Positions 35,080-45,408 are shown, counted from the stretch's first letter. The stretch is 64,000 nucleotides of DNA from Bacillus sp. AFS006103 (GCA_002559145.1 NTXX01000011.1:252264-316263); one strand, 5' to 3'. Notes: generated by a model from the sequence alone, not told the origin. Translations and numbers: made by a program.

Positions 35080-36333
35080 ATGTCTACGAAAGAAAACTAC
35101 GAACTTGCTAAAAAGGCTTATGAAAAATGGGGAGTTAATGTTGAAGCAGTAATTGAAACCTTAAAAAATGTTCCAATCTCGATTCATTGCTGGCAAGGTG
35201 ATGATATTGGTGGATTTGAAGTAAATCCAAACGAATTATCTGGTGGAATTTCCGTTACGGGAAATTATCCAGGCAAGGCATCAACACCTGAAGAATTAAG
35301 AGCTGACTTAGAAAAAGCACTTTCCTTAATTCCAGGAAAGCATCGAGTTAATTTACATGCTATTTATGCGGAAACAAATGGAGAAGTAGTGGAAAGAGAT
35401 CAATTAGAACCAAAGCATTTTGAAAACTGGGTGAAATGGGCTAAGGAAAATGGATTAGGATTAGACTACAACCCAACATTGTTTTCCCATCCAAAAGCAG
35501 ATGATGGCTTAACACTATCTCATCCAAATGAAGAAATTCGTGAATTCTGGATAAATCACTGTATTGGCAGCCGGAAAATTGGTGAATATTTCGGAAGAGA
35601 GCTTGGTACACCTGCTCTAACAAATATTTGGATTCCAGATGGGTACAAGGATATTCCGAGTGATCGCCTAACACCAAGAAAGAGATTAAAAGATTCATTA
35701 GATAAGATTTTTGCCGTGGTAACATATGAGAACTATAACTTAGATGCCGTTGAAAGCAAAGTATTCGGGATTGGTTCAGAATCATATGTAGTCGGATCCC
35801 ATGAATTTTATTTAAACTATGCGATGAAAAATAATAAATTATGTTTACTAGATACTGGTCATTACCACCCAACAGAAACCGTATCAAACAAAATCTCTTC
35901 GATGCTGTTATTTAGTGAAAAGTTAGCATTGCATGTTTCAAGACCAGTACGTTGGGATAGTGACCATGTTGTGATTCTTGATGATGAGCTAAAAGAAATT
36001 GCCTTAGAAATTGTCCGAAATGATGCCCTAGACCGTGTCATCATTGGACTTGATTTCTTTGATGCAAGCATCAACCGTGTCGCCGCGTGGACCATCGGCA
36101 CCCGCAACATGATTAAGGCTTTACTCTATGCGATGTTAGTACCAAATGAGTATTTAAAACAGCTTCAAGAAGAAGGAAACTTCACTGAAAGATTAGTGTT
36201 AATGGAAGAATTCAAGACCTATCCATTTGGGGCAGTTTGGGATTACTACTGCAAAAAAATGGGCGTTCCAGTAAGAGAATCTTGGTTGGAAGAAGTAAAA
36301 GCGTATGAGCAAGAGGTATTATTGAAAAGATAA
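35080..36333 (+). CDS. rhaA: L-rhamnose isomerase
   Basis: A 417-residue metal-dependent (beta/alpha)8-barrel isomerase. Recognisable segments are [47 protein letters not shown] and [13 protein letters not shown], which contribute metal ligands, plus VRWDSDHVV. It converts L-rhamnose to L-rhamnulose in the cytoplasm. The length is normal. Its gene follows rhaB and starts after an AGAGAGGAAG site. Together with rhaB and an aldolase it completes the phosphorylating pathway. Confidence 0.97.
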   Translation: MSTKENYELAKKAYEKWGVNVEAVIETLKNVPISIHCWQGDDIGGFEVNPNELSGGISVTGNYPGKASTPEELRADLEKALSLIPGKHRVNLHAIYAETNGEVVERDQLEPKHFENWVKWAKENGLGLDYNPTLFSHPKADDGLTLSHPNEEIREFWINHCIGSRKIGEYFGRELGTPALTNIWIPDGYKDIPSDRLTPRKRLKDSLDKIFAVVTYENYNLDAVESKVFGIGSESYVVGSHEFYLNYAMKNNKLCLLDTGHYHPTETVSNKISSMLLFSEKLALHVSRPVRWDSDHVVILDDELKEIALEIVRNDALDRVIIGLDFFDASINRVAAWTIGTRNMIKALLYAMLVPNEYLKQLQEEGNFTERLVLMEEFKTYPFGAVWDYYCKKMGVPVRESWLEEVKAYEQEVLLKR

Positions 36334-36396
36334 TTGTAAAATGTTCGGAAGACTTAGGTCACTTAATTTCCTTTTTGTATCTTGCTTTTTCAAATA

Positions 36397-36474
36397 ATTT
36401 ATGTTTGTTTTCCAAGAATATATGTTATAGTTATAGTGATAATAAGTATAAAACAAATATAAAACAACATAAAT
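36397..36474. promoter_or_regulatory. Inverted repeat upstream of the DeoR-type regulator
   Basis: ATTTATGTTTGTTTT (36397-36411) and AAAACAACATAAAT (36461-36474) are near-perfect inverted copies separated by about 50 bp, spanning the probable promoter of the regulator. Such paired sites suit a looping DeoR-type repressor and autoregulation. Confidence 0.45.
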
Positions 36475-36506
36475 AAAAATTGCCGGGACAGGAAGGGGTA
36501 GCACTA

Positions 36507-37268
36507 GTGCTTGTAGCAGAAAGACAAAAAAAGATTGTGGAATTAATTAATGAACGCTTGAGTATTCGGGTGACAGAACTTAGTAAGATTTTTTCTGTAA
36601 CCGAAGAAACGATTCGCCGTGATTTAGAAAAGCTTGAAAAAGAGAATTTATTAATGCGCAGCCATGGAGGTGCGGTTAGTATTGAAAAGGACCAAGGGGA
36701 GATTTCTTATTTGGAAAGAGAAATCACTAACGCGGAACAAAAGAGAGCAATTGCAAAAGCCGCCGTTCGTTCGATTGAGACGGGTGATCAAATTGTGTTA
36801 GATGCTAGTACAACCGCATGGTATGTGGCAAAAGAACTGCCTGATATGCCTCTAACAGTATTAACAAACTCGATTAAAGTTGCGATTGAGCTTAGTAAAA
36901 AAGAACAAATCAAAGTGATCTCTACAGGTGGAACATTACTGTCACAATCCCTTTCATACGTTGGACCACTCGCTGAACGATCCCTCAGTATGTACCACGT
37001 GAATAAAGCGTATCTTTCCTGCAAAGGGGTGCATCTTCAAAGAGGGCTAAGTGACTTCAATGAGTCCCAAGCATTATTAAAAAAGCAGATGATGGAAATA
37101 GCCGATGAAACCTTCCTAATGGTGGACTCTAGTAAATTTGGGACCCGTGCTTTTTCGCAAATTGCTCCCTTGTCCAGCATTGACTGCATTATTACCGATT
37201 CTAATATAGATGAAGAAATTAGAAATGATCTGGATGGAAAAATGATTAAGGTAATCATTGTAAACTAG
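36507..37268 (+). CDS. DeoR/GlpR family regulator of the rhamnose genes
   Basis: A 253-residue DeoR-type repressor. The N-terminal winged helix reads ERQKKIVELINERLSIRVTELSKIFSVTEETIRRDLEKLE, and the C-terminal sugar-phosphate sensor domain has VLDASTTAWYVAKEL and VDSSKFGTRAFSQIAPL. The GTG at 36507 is chosen because AGGAAGGGG lies 8 bp upstream. In Bacillales a DeoR-type RhaR, thought to respond to a rhamnose-pathway sugar phosphate, controls rha genes; the position behind rhaBA fits. Functional assignment as RhaR is contextual. Confidence 0.88.
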   Translation: MLVAERQKKIVELINERLSIRVTELSKIFSVTEETIRRDLEKLEKENLLMRSHGGAVSIEKDQGEISYLEREITNAEQKRAIAKAAVRSIETGDQIVLDASTTAWYVAKELPDMPLTVLTNSIKVAIELSKKEQIKVISTGGTLLSQSLSYVGPLAERSLSMYHVNKAYLSCKGVHLQRGLSDFNESQALLKKQMMEIADETFLMVDSSKFGTRAFSQIAPLSSIDCIITDSNIDEEIRNDLDGKMIKVIIVN

Positions 37269-37483
37269 CATACCTGGGCGTTATTAACTAAGTTGTTTAT
37301 TAATTTTTCAAATACAAGAATGGGAATGTTAACAGAGTAACCGTGCTTATTTTGATTGGTTTGAGTATTGTTTATAATAACTTCTGCACAGTTTTCATTT
37401 TGCTTAAAAACTTAAGTATTCTTATTTTATTATAATAACATCAATGTAGGCTTTTTTTCATACTATATTCTGGGGTGAAAAAA

Positions 37484-37921
37484 ATGCCAAGAGTAAATTA
37501 CCGGACTACAGATGTTGACTTAATGGCAAGGATGATGAGAGCGGAAGCCGAAGGTGAAGGAATACAAGGCATGTTATATGTTGGAAATGTAATTGTTAAC
37601 CGTTTGATGGCAAATTGTTTAGATTTTAAAGGACTAAGGACAGTTCCTCAAGTTATTTATCAAGTACAAGGTGGAAATTATTCCTTTGAAGCAGTTCAAA
37701 AAGGGAATGTATTTTATCAAAGATCAAGAACCGCTGAAAGAAGATTAGCAAAACAAAATTTGGATTATTGGAGAGACCATCCAGCGAAATTTGCTCTGTG
37801 GTACTTTAATCCACATGCTGCTTGCCCTCCAACCTGGTACGGTCAACCTCAATCTGGACAATTTAAAGAACATTGTTTTTATGAACCAAAGGCTGGAACA
37901 TGTGATAGTGTCTATAGATGA
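37484..37921 (+). CDS. cwlJ: Spore cortex-lytic enzyme CwlJ
   Basis: A 145-residue SleB/CwlJ-type hydrolase: DVDLMARMMRAEAEGEGIQGMLYVGNVIVNRL at the N-terminus with the catalytic glutamate, then KFALWYFNPHAACPPTWYGQP and the C-terminal FKEHCFYEP, all CwlJ hallmarks. There is no signal peptide or peptidoglycan-binding domain, as normal for CwlJ, which is made in the mother cell and placed in the coat to degrade cortex on germination. The ATG has a GGGGTG site. A CATACTATA (37459) resembles a sigma-E/K -10, but it is too close to the ribosome site to be convincing. gerQ, often its neighbour, is not seen. The 215-bp region upstream holds no other gene I can support. Confidence 0.93.
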   Translation: MPRVNYRTTDVDLMARMMRAEAEGEGIQGMLYVGNVIVNRLMANCLDFKGLRTVPQVIYQVQGGNYSFEAVQKGNVFYQRSRTAERRLAKQNLDYWRDHPAKFALWYFNPHAACPPTWYGQPQSGQFKEHCFYEPKAGTCDSVYR

Positions 37922-37925
37922 GGTG

Positions 37926-37952
37926 AAGCTTACTCTTTGAGTAAGCTTTTTC
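37926..37952 (+). terminator. Terminator after cwlJ
   Basis: The stem AAGCTTACT (37926-37934) / AGTAAGCTT (37940-37948) is followed by TTTT. Confidence 0.8.
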
Positions 37953-38067
37953 ATGTTTCATAATATTCAAAAGGACTCTATGCTGCTGATTTGCTTTCTT
38001 TGTACTTGTTATTTGAGCGTAATAAAAGGAATAAGAACAAAAATTTGCCTGTTTTCAGTCAAAAAGG

Positions 38068-38122
38068 GGAAAGCGCTTAGATGTCATTTCATATATAATT
38101 ATTGTAATGGGAAACGCTTTCG
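38068..38122. promoter_or_regulatory. Two candidate cre sites upstream of pgmB
   Basis: GGAAAGCGCTTAGA (38068-38081) matches the cre consensus at 12 of 14 positions and GGGAAACGCTTTCG (38109-38122) at 11 of 14. They lie 110 and 69 bp before the gene. Confidence 0.45.
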
Positions 38123-38177
38123 TATGTTGCTGTAATTGGGGGCAACGTAGCATATTATTAATGAAAGGATGGTAACT

Positions 38178-38840
38178 ATGAAAATATCAGCAGTTATTTT
38201 TGATTTAGACGGTGTGATTGTGTCGACAGACGAATACCATTATCAAGCTTGGAAACAAATTAGCGACCAGGAAAATATATATTTTGATAGAGAAATTAAT
38301 GAAACACTTCGTGGTGTTAGCAGAATGGAAAGTCTCGATATTATTTTGAGTCGTTCTGATAGAAGATACAATGACAATGAAAAGCAACTTCTTGCTCTCC
38401 GAAAAAATGAAATCTATTGTAAATTGCTTAACAATTTGTCTCCAAACAACATTTTACCTGGGGTTATTAATCTATTATTGAGGTTAAAAGCTAGGGATAT
38501 AAAGGTAGCCATCGGTTCTTCTAGTAAAAACACTCCATTTATTTTACAACAAATAGGATTAACTTCTAATTTTGATGCGATCGCTGATGGAAATAGCATC
38601 AAAAATAGTAAGCCTGATCCGGAGGTCTTTTTATTAGCAGCGGACATGATGGGAGTTACCCCAATGGTATGTGCTGTTATTGAAGATGCACAAGCAGGTA
38701 TTGATGCGGCTAAAGCGGCAGGAATGAAGGCAGTGGGAATAGGATCAGCAAGTACATGTTTAAATGCGGATTTGAAATTAAAAGACCTAACTAATTTGGA
38801 TATAGATCAGTTATTAGAAGTTAATGAGATTAGGAGTTGA
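38178..38840 (+). CDS. pgmB: Beta-phosphoglucomutase
   Basis: A 220-residue HAD-family phosphomutase. The nucleophile motif is FDLDGVIVSTDEYHYQAWK, the cap contains RGVSRMESLDIIL, motif II is IGSSSKN and motif IV is VIEDAQAGIDAAKAAGM. It interconverts beta-glucose-1-phosphate and glucose-6-phosphate, normally after maltose, trehalose or kojibiose phosphorolysis. ATG 38178 is preferred because GAAAGGA lies 8 bp before it. No phosphorylase gene is adjacent here, so it stands alone with its own cre-like sites and terminator. Confidence 0.92.
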   Translation: MKISAVIFDLDGVIVSTDEYHYQAWKQISDQENIYFDREINETLRGVSRMESLDIILSRSDRRYNDNEKQLLALRKNEIYCKLLNNLSPNNILPGVINLLLRLKARDIKVAIGSSSKNTPFILQQIGLTSNFDAIADGNSIKNSKPDPEVFLLAADMMGVTPMVCAVIEDAQAGIDAAKAAGMKAVGIGSASTCLNADLKLKDLTNLDIDQLLEVNEIRS

Positions 38841-38899
38841 AACCATGATAAAACTGCATGGTGTTTTATTGTTAGTTTAAACCATCATTATTATCAACA

Positions 38900-38940
38900 T
38901 GCGTTGTTGAGCGGTTTTCCTTCAACAACGCACGTTTTTT
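38900..38940 (+). terminator. Terminator after pgmB
   Basis: The stem TGCGTTGTTGA (38900-38910) / TCAACAACGCA (38922-38932) is perfect and followed by CG and eight T. A weaker hairpin ACCATG/CATGGT (38842-38862) with GTTTTA precedes it. Confidence 0.85.
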
Positions 38941-39033
38941 TAATAAGTAAAAAAGTCAGGTAATGACTAAAAAGGGGTAAAATTTTTTCATTGGTATTTT
39001 TGTGTTTCCCCTGCGTGACTCAAGCCACTTCAT

Positions 39034-39918
39034 TTAATTATCTTTCCAATCAATGTTTTCAATAAAGCGTACGAACGCCTTAACCACATTCCATTCCAGA
39101 GATTCCTTATGATAATACATCCAGGTTCTTCGCAAAATCGGATTTCCTTCTTGATCTTTTAAGTGGATTTTGTATAAGTCTTCGATCCCAGAAAGTACCC
39201 TGCTGGACAAAATGCCATAACCTAAACCATTTTTAACCATTTCCTTACAAGGATCAACTTGGTCCACCTCTATACTTATAAAGGGGGCTTGCGCATAATT
39301 TTCAGCCCACCAATGATCAATGACTGATTTTAATAAGTAATCGCCTCGATTTTCGATTCTAGGAAGACGAGGGAGATCCTTCAAATCAAACTCATTTTTT
39401 GAAGCAATGCAAATGGTTTCCTCAAATAATTGATGTTTCGATAATCCCCGCCAGCCATAATCTCCTCGCACAAAGCTGATATGAACATCTTTATTGTGAA
39501 TTAGCTGAGTTACGTCTCTGCTCCATCCAGTAGTTACTTTGAATTCCACATGTGGATATTGCATTTTAAATAGTTTTAAAACATAGGGAAGTTCATAATT
39601 TGCGAAAAAGTTAGATACCCCCAATTTCAACGTACCCACCACTTGATCACTTTCATTATTGCTCATATTTTGAACATTTTCTTTTATCTTTTCATAATGA
39701 GCAAGGGCTTCCTCAGCACATTGGACAAGATATTCTCCTTGTGGGGTAAAATGCACTCCTCTGCTTTCACGAGTTACGATTTTAACGCCTAGTGCTTCCT
39801 GCATATGCTTTAATCGCGTCGTTAAAGCGGGTTGAGTAAGAAATAAGAGGCGAGCAGTTTTAGTTAGATTTTTTTGCAGATAAAGCACCTTTAATATTTC
39901 CCAATCACGGTAATCCAT
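39034..39918 (-). CDS. LysR family transcriptional regulator
   Basis: A 294-residue LysR-type regulator. The N-terminal winged HTH is DWEILKVLYLQKNLTKTARLLFLTQPALTTRLKHMQEALG; the effector domain begins GTLKLGVSNFF, as usual for the family. The ATG at 39918 has GGGTGG 5 bp upstream. It is divergent from odhAB with a 170-bp shared region, so it may regulate 2-oxoglutarate dehydrogenase. That would be unusual for Bacillus odhAB, and the effector is unknown. The intergenic region contains no clear T-N11-A palindrome that I could defend. Confidence 0.9.
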   Translation of the reverse strand: MDYRDWEILKVLYLQKNLTKTARLLFLTQPALTTRLKHMQEALGVKIVTRESRGVHFTPQGEYLVQCAEEALAHYEKIKENVQNMSNNESDQVVGTLKLGVSNFFANYELPYVLKLFKMQYPHVEFKVTTGWSRDVTQLIHNKDVHISFVRGDYGWRGLSKHQLFEETICIASKNEFDLKDLPRLPRIENRGDYLLKSVIDHWWAENYAQAPFISIEVDQVDPCKEMVKNGLGYGILSSRVLSGIEDLYKIHLKDQEGNPILRRTWMYYHKESLEWNVVKAFVRFIENIDWKDN

Positions 39919-40088
39919 TGTTCCACCCATCTATCTGATATTAATATTTTTTATAGATTAATATAATTTTTTATCATTTTATTTATTTCAATTATTACAT
40001 TATCCTTAACCTATAGCAATCGACAAATATCTTAATAAATAATCTGAAGTAAATCATATAGAGTAAGACAACAATGGGGGAATTGGGA

Positions 40089-42971
40089 ATGGGAGTACAG
40101 AAAAACCAGCATAATCCATGGCGGAAATTCAATGGTCCAAACCTAGGCTATGTAATTGAACAATACGAGCGGTATACGAACGGAGAAGGATCGATTGATC
40201 CAAAATTAGAAGAGCTTTTTATAAAATGGGGCTCACCTATACCTTTGGAGGAAAGTCAGGCCGATAAAACATTCAATAAAGAATCTGTCGATCTTAATAA
40301 TTCCGCAGATATACAGAAAGTGCTAAAAGTAGTAAAACTGCTTGAAGACATTCGTTCAAGTGGGCATTTAGCGGCAAACATGAATCCATTAGAGGGGAAT
40401 GTGCAAAATCAAGAGCTGTTTCATCCAGAAAAACATGGGGTAAGTGTGGAAGAGTTGAAAATGATTCCAGCCAAACTTGTTTGGGAAGAGGCCCCGGCAG
40501 GCATTCAAACCGCATGGGATGCAATCAACCATTTAAAGAGTATATATACCTCCACACTAGCCTTTGAATTTAACCACGTTCACCATATGGATGAACGGGC
40601 ATGGTTAACACAAATGGTGGAGACAGGTTCATTGCATCGATCCTTATCTAAAGAGGAACAAACCACCTTGCTGCAGAGTTTGACAGAGGTTGAAGGATTT
40701 GAACAATTTTTGCACAAAGCCTTTGTCGGTCAAAAGAGATTCTCCATTGAAGGCGTTGACATGCTAGTACCGATGCTGAATGAAGCGGTGGGTGAAGGTG
40801 TCGGGGATGGTGCACGTAATGTCGTGATTGGAATGGCGCATCGCGGCCGCCTAAGTGTCCTTGCGCATGTGTTAAACAAACCATACAGCAAGATGTTTTC
40901 CGAATTTCAACATTCGTCCGCTAAACAACAAGGTCCTTCAGAAGATTTATTTGATATTAGTGAGGGCTGGACTGGAGATGTGAAATACCATTTAGGCAGA
41001 AATCGATTCATAGAAGGCCCTGGTAACGTTCGTGTACGTATTACCTTAGCCAATAATCCGAGTCATCTTGAATTTGTCGATCCGGTAGTTGAAGGTTTTG
41101 CAAGAGCGGCCCAAGAAGAGCGGAAGAATACCGGGTACCCAGAGCAGGATGTTAAGAAAGCGTTTGCGATTTTGGTCCATGGTGATGCAGCCTTTCCAGG
41201 TCAGGGAATTGTAGCGGAGACCTTGAATTTAAGCGGTTTAAAAGGATATCGAACAGGTGGAACCATCCATATCATTGCCAACAACATGGTAGGCTTTACA
41301 ACCGATAGCCACGATTCTCGTTCGACGAGATATTCGAGTGATTTAGCAAAGGGATTTGAGATTCCCATTATCCATGTCAATGCGGACGACCCAGAAGCAT
41401 GTCTGGCCGCTGTTCGATTGGCCTATCAGTATCGTGCTCGGTTTCAAAAGGACTTTTTGATTGATTTAGTTGGATACCGTCGATTTGGCCATAATGAAAT
41501 GGACGACCCAGCGGTTACCCAGCCAAAGGTATACAAAAAAGTTGTGAACCATCCAACTGTAAGAACAGTGTATGCCAAACAGTTGCAAAATAGAGGCATC
41601 CTCAATCAAGAAGAAGTTGAGCAAATTAAACGTAATGTGCATGATATGTTACAAGCTGAATTTGAAAAAGTGTCAGATAAGAAGCAAAGTGAACCTCCAG
41701 CAGATGCTGAGGTTCCGATGGTCATCGCCAAAGGAATACCACCGTTGGAAACAAGCGTACCACTTGAAACTCTTCGTGACATAAACCAAAATTTGCTGAA
41801 ATGGCCAGAAGGTTTTCAAGTGTATCCAAAGTTAAAACGGATTCTGGAGCGCCGTGATAAGGCATTAGAAGAGAATGGGAAAGTAGAATGGGCGGTAGCA
41901 GAAGTGTTGGCACTTGCATCGATATTAAAAGATGGTACGCCAATTCGCCTAACCGGCCAAGATTCTGAGCGTGGAACGTTTGCACAGCGGCATATTGTAC
42001 TCCACGACGAGGAAACAAACGAAACGTATTCACCACTGCATCATCTTCCGCAAGCACGAGCTTCGTTTGCCGTTCATAATAGCCCGCTGTCGGAAGCAGC
42101 TGTTGTAGGTTTTGAATATGGATATAATGTTTTTGCTCCTGAAACACTTGTCATGTGGGAAGCTCAATATGGTGACTTTGCTAACACGGCACAGCCCCTC
42201 TACGATCAATTTGTTTCATCTGCACGGGCAAAATGGGGACAAAAATCAGGGCTTATTCTCCTGTTGCCTCATGGGTATGAAGGCCAAGGTCCGGAGCATT
42301 CCAGTGCTCGACCTGAACGGTTTTTACAGTTAGCAGCTGAAAATAACTGGACGGTTGCCAACCTGACAAGTGCGGCCCAATATTTTCATATTTTACGCCG
42401 TCAAGCCTCCATCTTAGGATCAGAGTTTGTTCGACCATTGGTGATTATGACGCCAAAGAGTCTGCTCCGTCACCCGTTAGTTGCTTCTACTGGTACGGAA
42501 CTAAGTGAAGGTCATTTCCAAACGGTTTTGGAGCAGCCTGAGCTCGGAAAAGTGCCAGAAAAGGTAAGGCGTTTGGTGTTAACAACGGGTAAGATGGCGA
42601 TCGATCTGGCTGTAGAAATCGACTCTCAGAAAGAAAATCAAAACCTAGAAGCGGTTCACATCGCTCGAATTGAACAATTGTATCCATTTCCAAAAGAAAA
42701 AGTGGAAGCGATCTTGAAGCGTTATCCTAACTTGAGGGAAATCGTATGGGTACAGGAAGAACCGAAGAATATGGGGGCATGGCATTATATTGCCCCAACT
42801 CTTTTTGAACTTGCTGCGGGCAGTCTGGCTGTTGATTATATCGGGCGTCAGTTCCGTTCAAGCACGGCAGGCGGGGACCCAATCGTTCATAAGAAGGAAC
42901 AAGAACGTATTATCGAACAGGCCTTGAATTCTAATAGTATAGTAGTTAATCAGAAACAAGATAGCAGATGA
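40089..42971 (+). CDS. odhA: 2-oxoglutarate dehydrogenase E1 component
   Basis: A 960-residue thiamine-diphosphate E1 subunit. Family segments include [18 protein letters not shown], the ThDP motif region [20 protein letters not shown] to [25 protein letters not shown] and, in the C-terminal transketolase-like part, [21 protein letters not shown]. It decarboxylates 2-oxoglutarate in the TCA cycle and hands the succinyl group to E2. The ATG at 40089 follows a GGGGGAATT stretch; the ATG at 40074 is an alternative. odhB follows after 68 bp. Confidence 0.96.
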   Translation: MGVQKNQHNPWRKFNGPNLGYVIEQYERYTNGEGSIDPKLEELFIKWGSPIPLEESQADKTFNKESVDLNNSADIQKVLKVVKLLEDIRSSGHLAANMNPLEGNVQNQELFHPEKHGVSVEELKMIPAKLVWEEAPAGIQTAWDAINHLKSIYTSTLAFEFNHVHHMDERAWLTQMVETGSLHRSLSKEEQTTLLQSLTEVEGFEQFLHKAFVGQKRFSIEGVDMLVPMLNEAVGEGVGDGARNVVIGMAHRGRLSVLAHVLNKPYSKMFSEFQHSSAKQQGPSEDLFDISEGWTGDVKYHLGRNRFIEGPGNVRVRITLANNPSHLEFVDPVVEGFARAAQEERKNTGYPEQDVKKAFAILVHGDAAFPGQGIVAETLNLSGLKGYRTGGTIHIIANNMVGFTTDSHDSRSTRYSSDLAKGFEIPIIHVNADDPEACLAAVRLAYQYRARFQKDFLIDLVGYRRFGHNEMDDPAVTQPKVYKKVVNHPTVRTVYAKQLQNRGILNQEEVEQIKRNVHDMLQAEFEKVSDKKQSEPPADAEVPMVIAKGIPPLETSVPLETLRDINQNLLKWPEGFQVYPKLKRILERRDKALEENGKVEWAVAEVLALASILKDGTPIRLTGQDSERGTFAQRHIVLHDEETNETYSPLHHLPQARASFAVHNSPLSEAAVVGFEYGYNVFAPETLVMWEAQYGDFANTAQPLYDQFVSSARAKWGQKSGLILLLPHGYEGQGPEHSSARPERFLQLAAENNWTVANLTSAAQYFHILRRQASILGSEFVRPLVIMTPKSLLRHPLVASTGTELSEGHFQTVLEQPELGKVPEKVRRLVLTTGKMAIDLAVEIDSQKENQNLEAVHIARIEQLYPFPKEKVEAILKRYPNLREIVWVQEEPKNMGAWHYIAPTLFELAAGSLAVDYIGRQFRSSTAGGDPIVHKKEQERIIEQALNSNSIVVNQKQDSR

Positions 42972-43039
42972 TCACTAGCAAAGAACTGAGATATTAATTT
43001 AAAAGAAGATTTAAACTAATACCTAGGAGGATATGGCAC

Positions 43040-44290
43040 ATGATTGAAATCAAAGTACCTGAACTGGCAGAATCCATTACAGAAGGAACCATTGCACAAT
43101 GGCTCATTAATATTGGTGATAAAGTAATCAAAGGAGATAGTGTTGTTGAATTAGAAACAGACAAAGTGAATATCGAATTAAATGCCGAATACTCAGGTGT
43201 AGTCACCAAGGTTTTAAAAGAGCCTGGAGATATCGTCGAAGTAGGCGATGTCATTGCAATTATCGAAGAGAATACTGCTGCAGAAGCTACTTCGGCTGTT
43301 CCAACAACTCCGGAAAAACCTGCCGAAGTTGAAACCTTTAATCAACAAAGCACCCAAACCGAGCCGGAACTTCCGAAAGCAAATAGCCCGATTGCCTCAC
43401 CTGCGGCAAGAAAATTGGCAAGAGAATTGGGAATCGATTTAACCCAAGTAAGCAGCCGGGATCCACTCGGAAGAATTAGACCAGAGGATGTAAAAGCATA
43501 CACACCGACACCTGCGGTTAAAGAAGAACTAAAGATGGAAAAGCCAAGCCCAAAACAAGCTGTAAAACAAATGGATGATGAGTTTGACAAACCAGTAGAA
43601 CGGGTAAAAATGTCGCGCCGGCGTCAAACCATCGCTAAACGCCTAGTAGAAGTCCAGCATACAGCAGCAATGTTAACTACGTTTAATGAAGTTGATATGT
43701 CGGCTGTTATGGATTTACGCAATCAGCGAAAAGATGCCTTTTTTGAAAAACATGGTGTTCGTCTTGGGTTCATGTCATTCTTTACCAAGGCTGTAGTCTC
43801 AGCATTAAAACAATTCCCGCTTTTAAATGCCGAAATTCAAGGCGACGAATTGATTCTCAAGAAATTCTATGATATTGGAATTGCTGTTGCAGCACCAGAG
43901 GGTCTAGTGGTACCAGTTGTTCGCGGTGCAAATCAGAAAAACTTTGCTGAAATCGAACAGGATATTAGCAATCTTGGTAAAAAAGCCCGTGATAATGCCC
44001 TTACGTTAAATGATTTGCAGGGTGGAACATTTACCATTACCAATGGTGGAGTTTTTGGTTCGTTAATGTCAACGCCGATCTTGAATAGCCCGCAAGTAGG
44101 GATTCTCGGAATGCATAAAATTCAGACAAGACCAATAGCGATTGATAAGGAACGAATGGAAAACCGCCCGATGATGTATATTGCCTTGTCTTACGATCAT
44201 CGAATTGTTGACGGCAAAGAGGCCGTTAGCTTCCTAGTTGCCGTGAAAGAATTGTTGGAAGATCCTACATCTTTATTGTTGGAAGGATAA
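43040..44290 (+). CDS. odhB: Dihydrolipoyllysine-residue succinyltransferase (E2)
   Basis: A 416-residue E2. The lipoyl domain (residues 1-76) has the lipoylated lysine in [11 protein letters not shown]. After a Pro/Thr linker comes the peripheral subunit-binding domain ([26 protein letters not shown]) and from about 190 the acyltransferase core ending with [16 protein letters not shown], containing the catalytic histidine and aspartate. It forms the cubic core of the 2-oxoglutarate dehydrogenase complex. It starts after a TAGGAGGA site. No transcription terminator was found; the repeats at 44295 follow directly. Confidence 0.97.
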   Translation: MIEIKVPELAESITEGTIAQWLINIGDKVIKGDSVVELETDKVNIELNAEYSGVVTKVLKEPGDIVEVGDVIAIIEENTAAEATSAVPTTPEKPAEVETFNQQSTQTEPELPKANSPIASPAARKLARELGIDLTQVSSRDPLGRIRPEDVKAYTPTPAVKEELKMEKPSPKQAVKQMDDEFDKPVERVKMSRRRQTIAKRLVEVQHTAAMLTTFNEVDMSAVMDLRNQRKDAFFEKHGVRLGFMSFFTKAVVSALKQFPLLNAEIQGDELILKKFYDIGIAVAAPEGLVVPVVRGANQKNFAEIEQDISNLGKKARDNALTLNDLQGGTFTITNGGVFGSLMSTPILNSPQVGILGMHKIQTRPIAIDKERMENRPMMYIALSYDHRIVDGKEAVSFLVAVKELLEDPTSLLLEG

Positions 44291-44294
44291 TAAC

Positions 44295-44450
44295 TCTAAT
44301 CATGCCCGTCGAGGTCGAATATGGTAGTCAATGGTAACTAATAAAGTCTAATCGTACCCGTCAAGGTCGAAAAAGGGAGTCAATGGTAACAAATAGAGTC
44401 TAATCGTACCCGTCGAGTTTGAAAAAGAGAGTCAATAGTAACGAATAGAA
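44295..44450. repeat. Three tandem 52-bp repeats after odhB
   Basis: Copies beginning TCTAATC(A/G)T(G/A)CCCGTC start at 44295, 44347 and 44399, exactly 52 bp apart. Each also carries a GTCAATGGTAAC-like segment. Copies 2 and 3 are the most alike. The sequence does not code in a consistent frame. Confidence 0.85.
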
Positions 44451-44555
44451 AATATTGAAGGGACAACCTAGTCGTATTATTCTCGGTTGTCTTTTTGTTT
44501 TTGCTGTTTAGTAAATTTGATTGCTTAGATCCTTAGCTAATACACTTTCTAAGAT

Positions 44556-44660
44556 TGCTTATGAAGGACAAATTTCCCGTTCCAACGAGGCCTTTTGTCC
44601 TTCATCGTGCTTATGAAAGACAAATTTCCCTTTCCAACGGTGCCTTTTGTCCTTCATTTA
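44556..44660. repeat. Two tandem 52-bp hairpin repeats (GAAGGACAAA family)
   Basis: Units TGCTTATGAAGGACAAATTT (44556) and TGCTTATGAAAGACAAATTT (44608) are 52 bp apart. In each, ATGAAGGACAAA-like and TTTGTCCTTCAT arms form a long hairpin (44561-44605; 44613-44657, one mispair). A further arm fragment (GGACAAAT) follows at 44661. The gap 44291-44694 contains only these and the previous repeats. Confidence 0.85.
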
Positions 44661-44694
44661 GGACAAATCTCATGTTACTTGTTTATGTATATCT

Positions 44695-45297
44695 GATAGT
44701 ATTCATGAAGATGGAAAACGCTCTGAGATTCGTAGTATTCAAACAAATCTAATGGTCTATTTAACAGATTGCGCTGATGGAGAGCGTAAAGCTGTTATAG
44801 AAAAATACTTAATAACTCCCCCTGAGAGTTTCGTCCAAATTAAGAGTCCCTTTGTTCTCTTTTTCTACTATCAAGCTTTAATGGGATTAGGGAAAAATGA
44901 AACGGTGCTCGATAATATCAGGGATATATACGGTTATATGCTAGAAAATGACGCAACTACATGTTGGGAAGGCTGGGAATTAATTGAGGGAGACTATAGC
45001 CGCAGTCATTGTCATGCGTGGTCCGCAGCCCCAACCTATGTATTTGGAAATCTATTTTTGGGTGTAAAACCATTAGAGCCTGGATTTACAAAAGTAGCCA
45101 TTTCTCCAAATTTAAACGGATTGAAGTGGATAATAGGATCCGTGCCCATTCCACAAGGAAGGATTGATATTTATTGTAAAGATACAGGGGAGTATACTGA
45201 CTTGCAAATTACCCTACCTGAGGTTGTAGAAGCACTTGTTACAGTATCTAAAAATACTAGAGTTAGGATAAATGGTGAAAGCAAACAGACCTTTTAG
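44695..45297 (+). pseudogene. Alpha-L-rhamnosidase (GH78-like) C-terminal relic
   Basis: The frame encodes about 200 residues that look like the end of a bacterial alpha-L-rhamnosidase: DSIHEDGKRSEIRSIQTN, SPFVLFFYYQALMGLG, the catalytic-domain exit SHCHAWSAAPTYVFGNLFLG and the C-terminal beta-sandwich VKPLEPGFTKVAISPNL. A whole enzyme would be several hundred residues longer. The frame runs upstream into the repeats without a start codon, and the internal ATG at 44752 has no ribosome site. It is therefore a 5'-deleted relic. It suggests the locus once released rhamnose from glycosides. Confidence 0.75.
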
Positions 45298-45312
45298 GTC
45301 TGTTTTTTTTTT
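45286..45312 (+). terminator. Terminator after the rhamnosidase relic
   Basis: CAGACCT (45286-45292) / AGGTCTG (45296-45302) is followed by ten T. Confidence 0.85.
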
Positions 45313-45390
45313 GGATAATCAAAAGGAAACAAATCGATTTTGTGACAAAAGCGGGAATTAAACAAAAATATTCAAAAACTATATCTTTGT

Positions 45391-45408
45391 TTATGTTGAT
45401 TTATGTTA
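45391..45408. promoter_or_regulatory. Direct TTATGTT repeats upstream of rhaD
   Basis: TTATGTTG (45391-45398) and TTATGTTA (45401-45408) are direct repeats with 10-bp spacing, about one helical turn. The first is the complement of CAACATAA found before the DeoR-type gene and the isomerase-family gene. Possible site of the rhamnose regulator. Confidence 0.35.

Noticed and set aside
37262..37420. Minus-strand frame of about 47 codons (NENCAEVIINNTQTNQNK...)
   Set aside because: It reads somewhat like protein but has no start codon or ribosome site and I recognise no family.
37459..37467. CATACTATA as a sigma-E or sigma-K -10 element for cwlJ
   Set aside because: The transcript would begin on the ribosome site, and no -35 occurs at suitable spacing.
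44555..44752. Open frame of 65 codons on the plus strand
   Set aside because: It is made of the GAAGGACAAA hairpin repeats and runs into the rhamnosidase relic in another frame.
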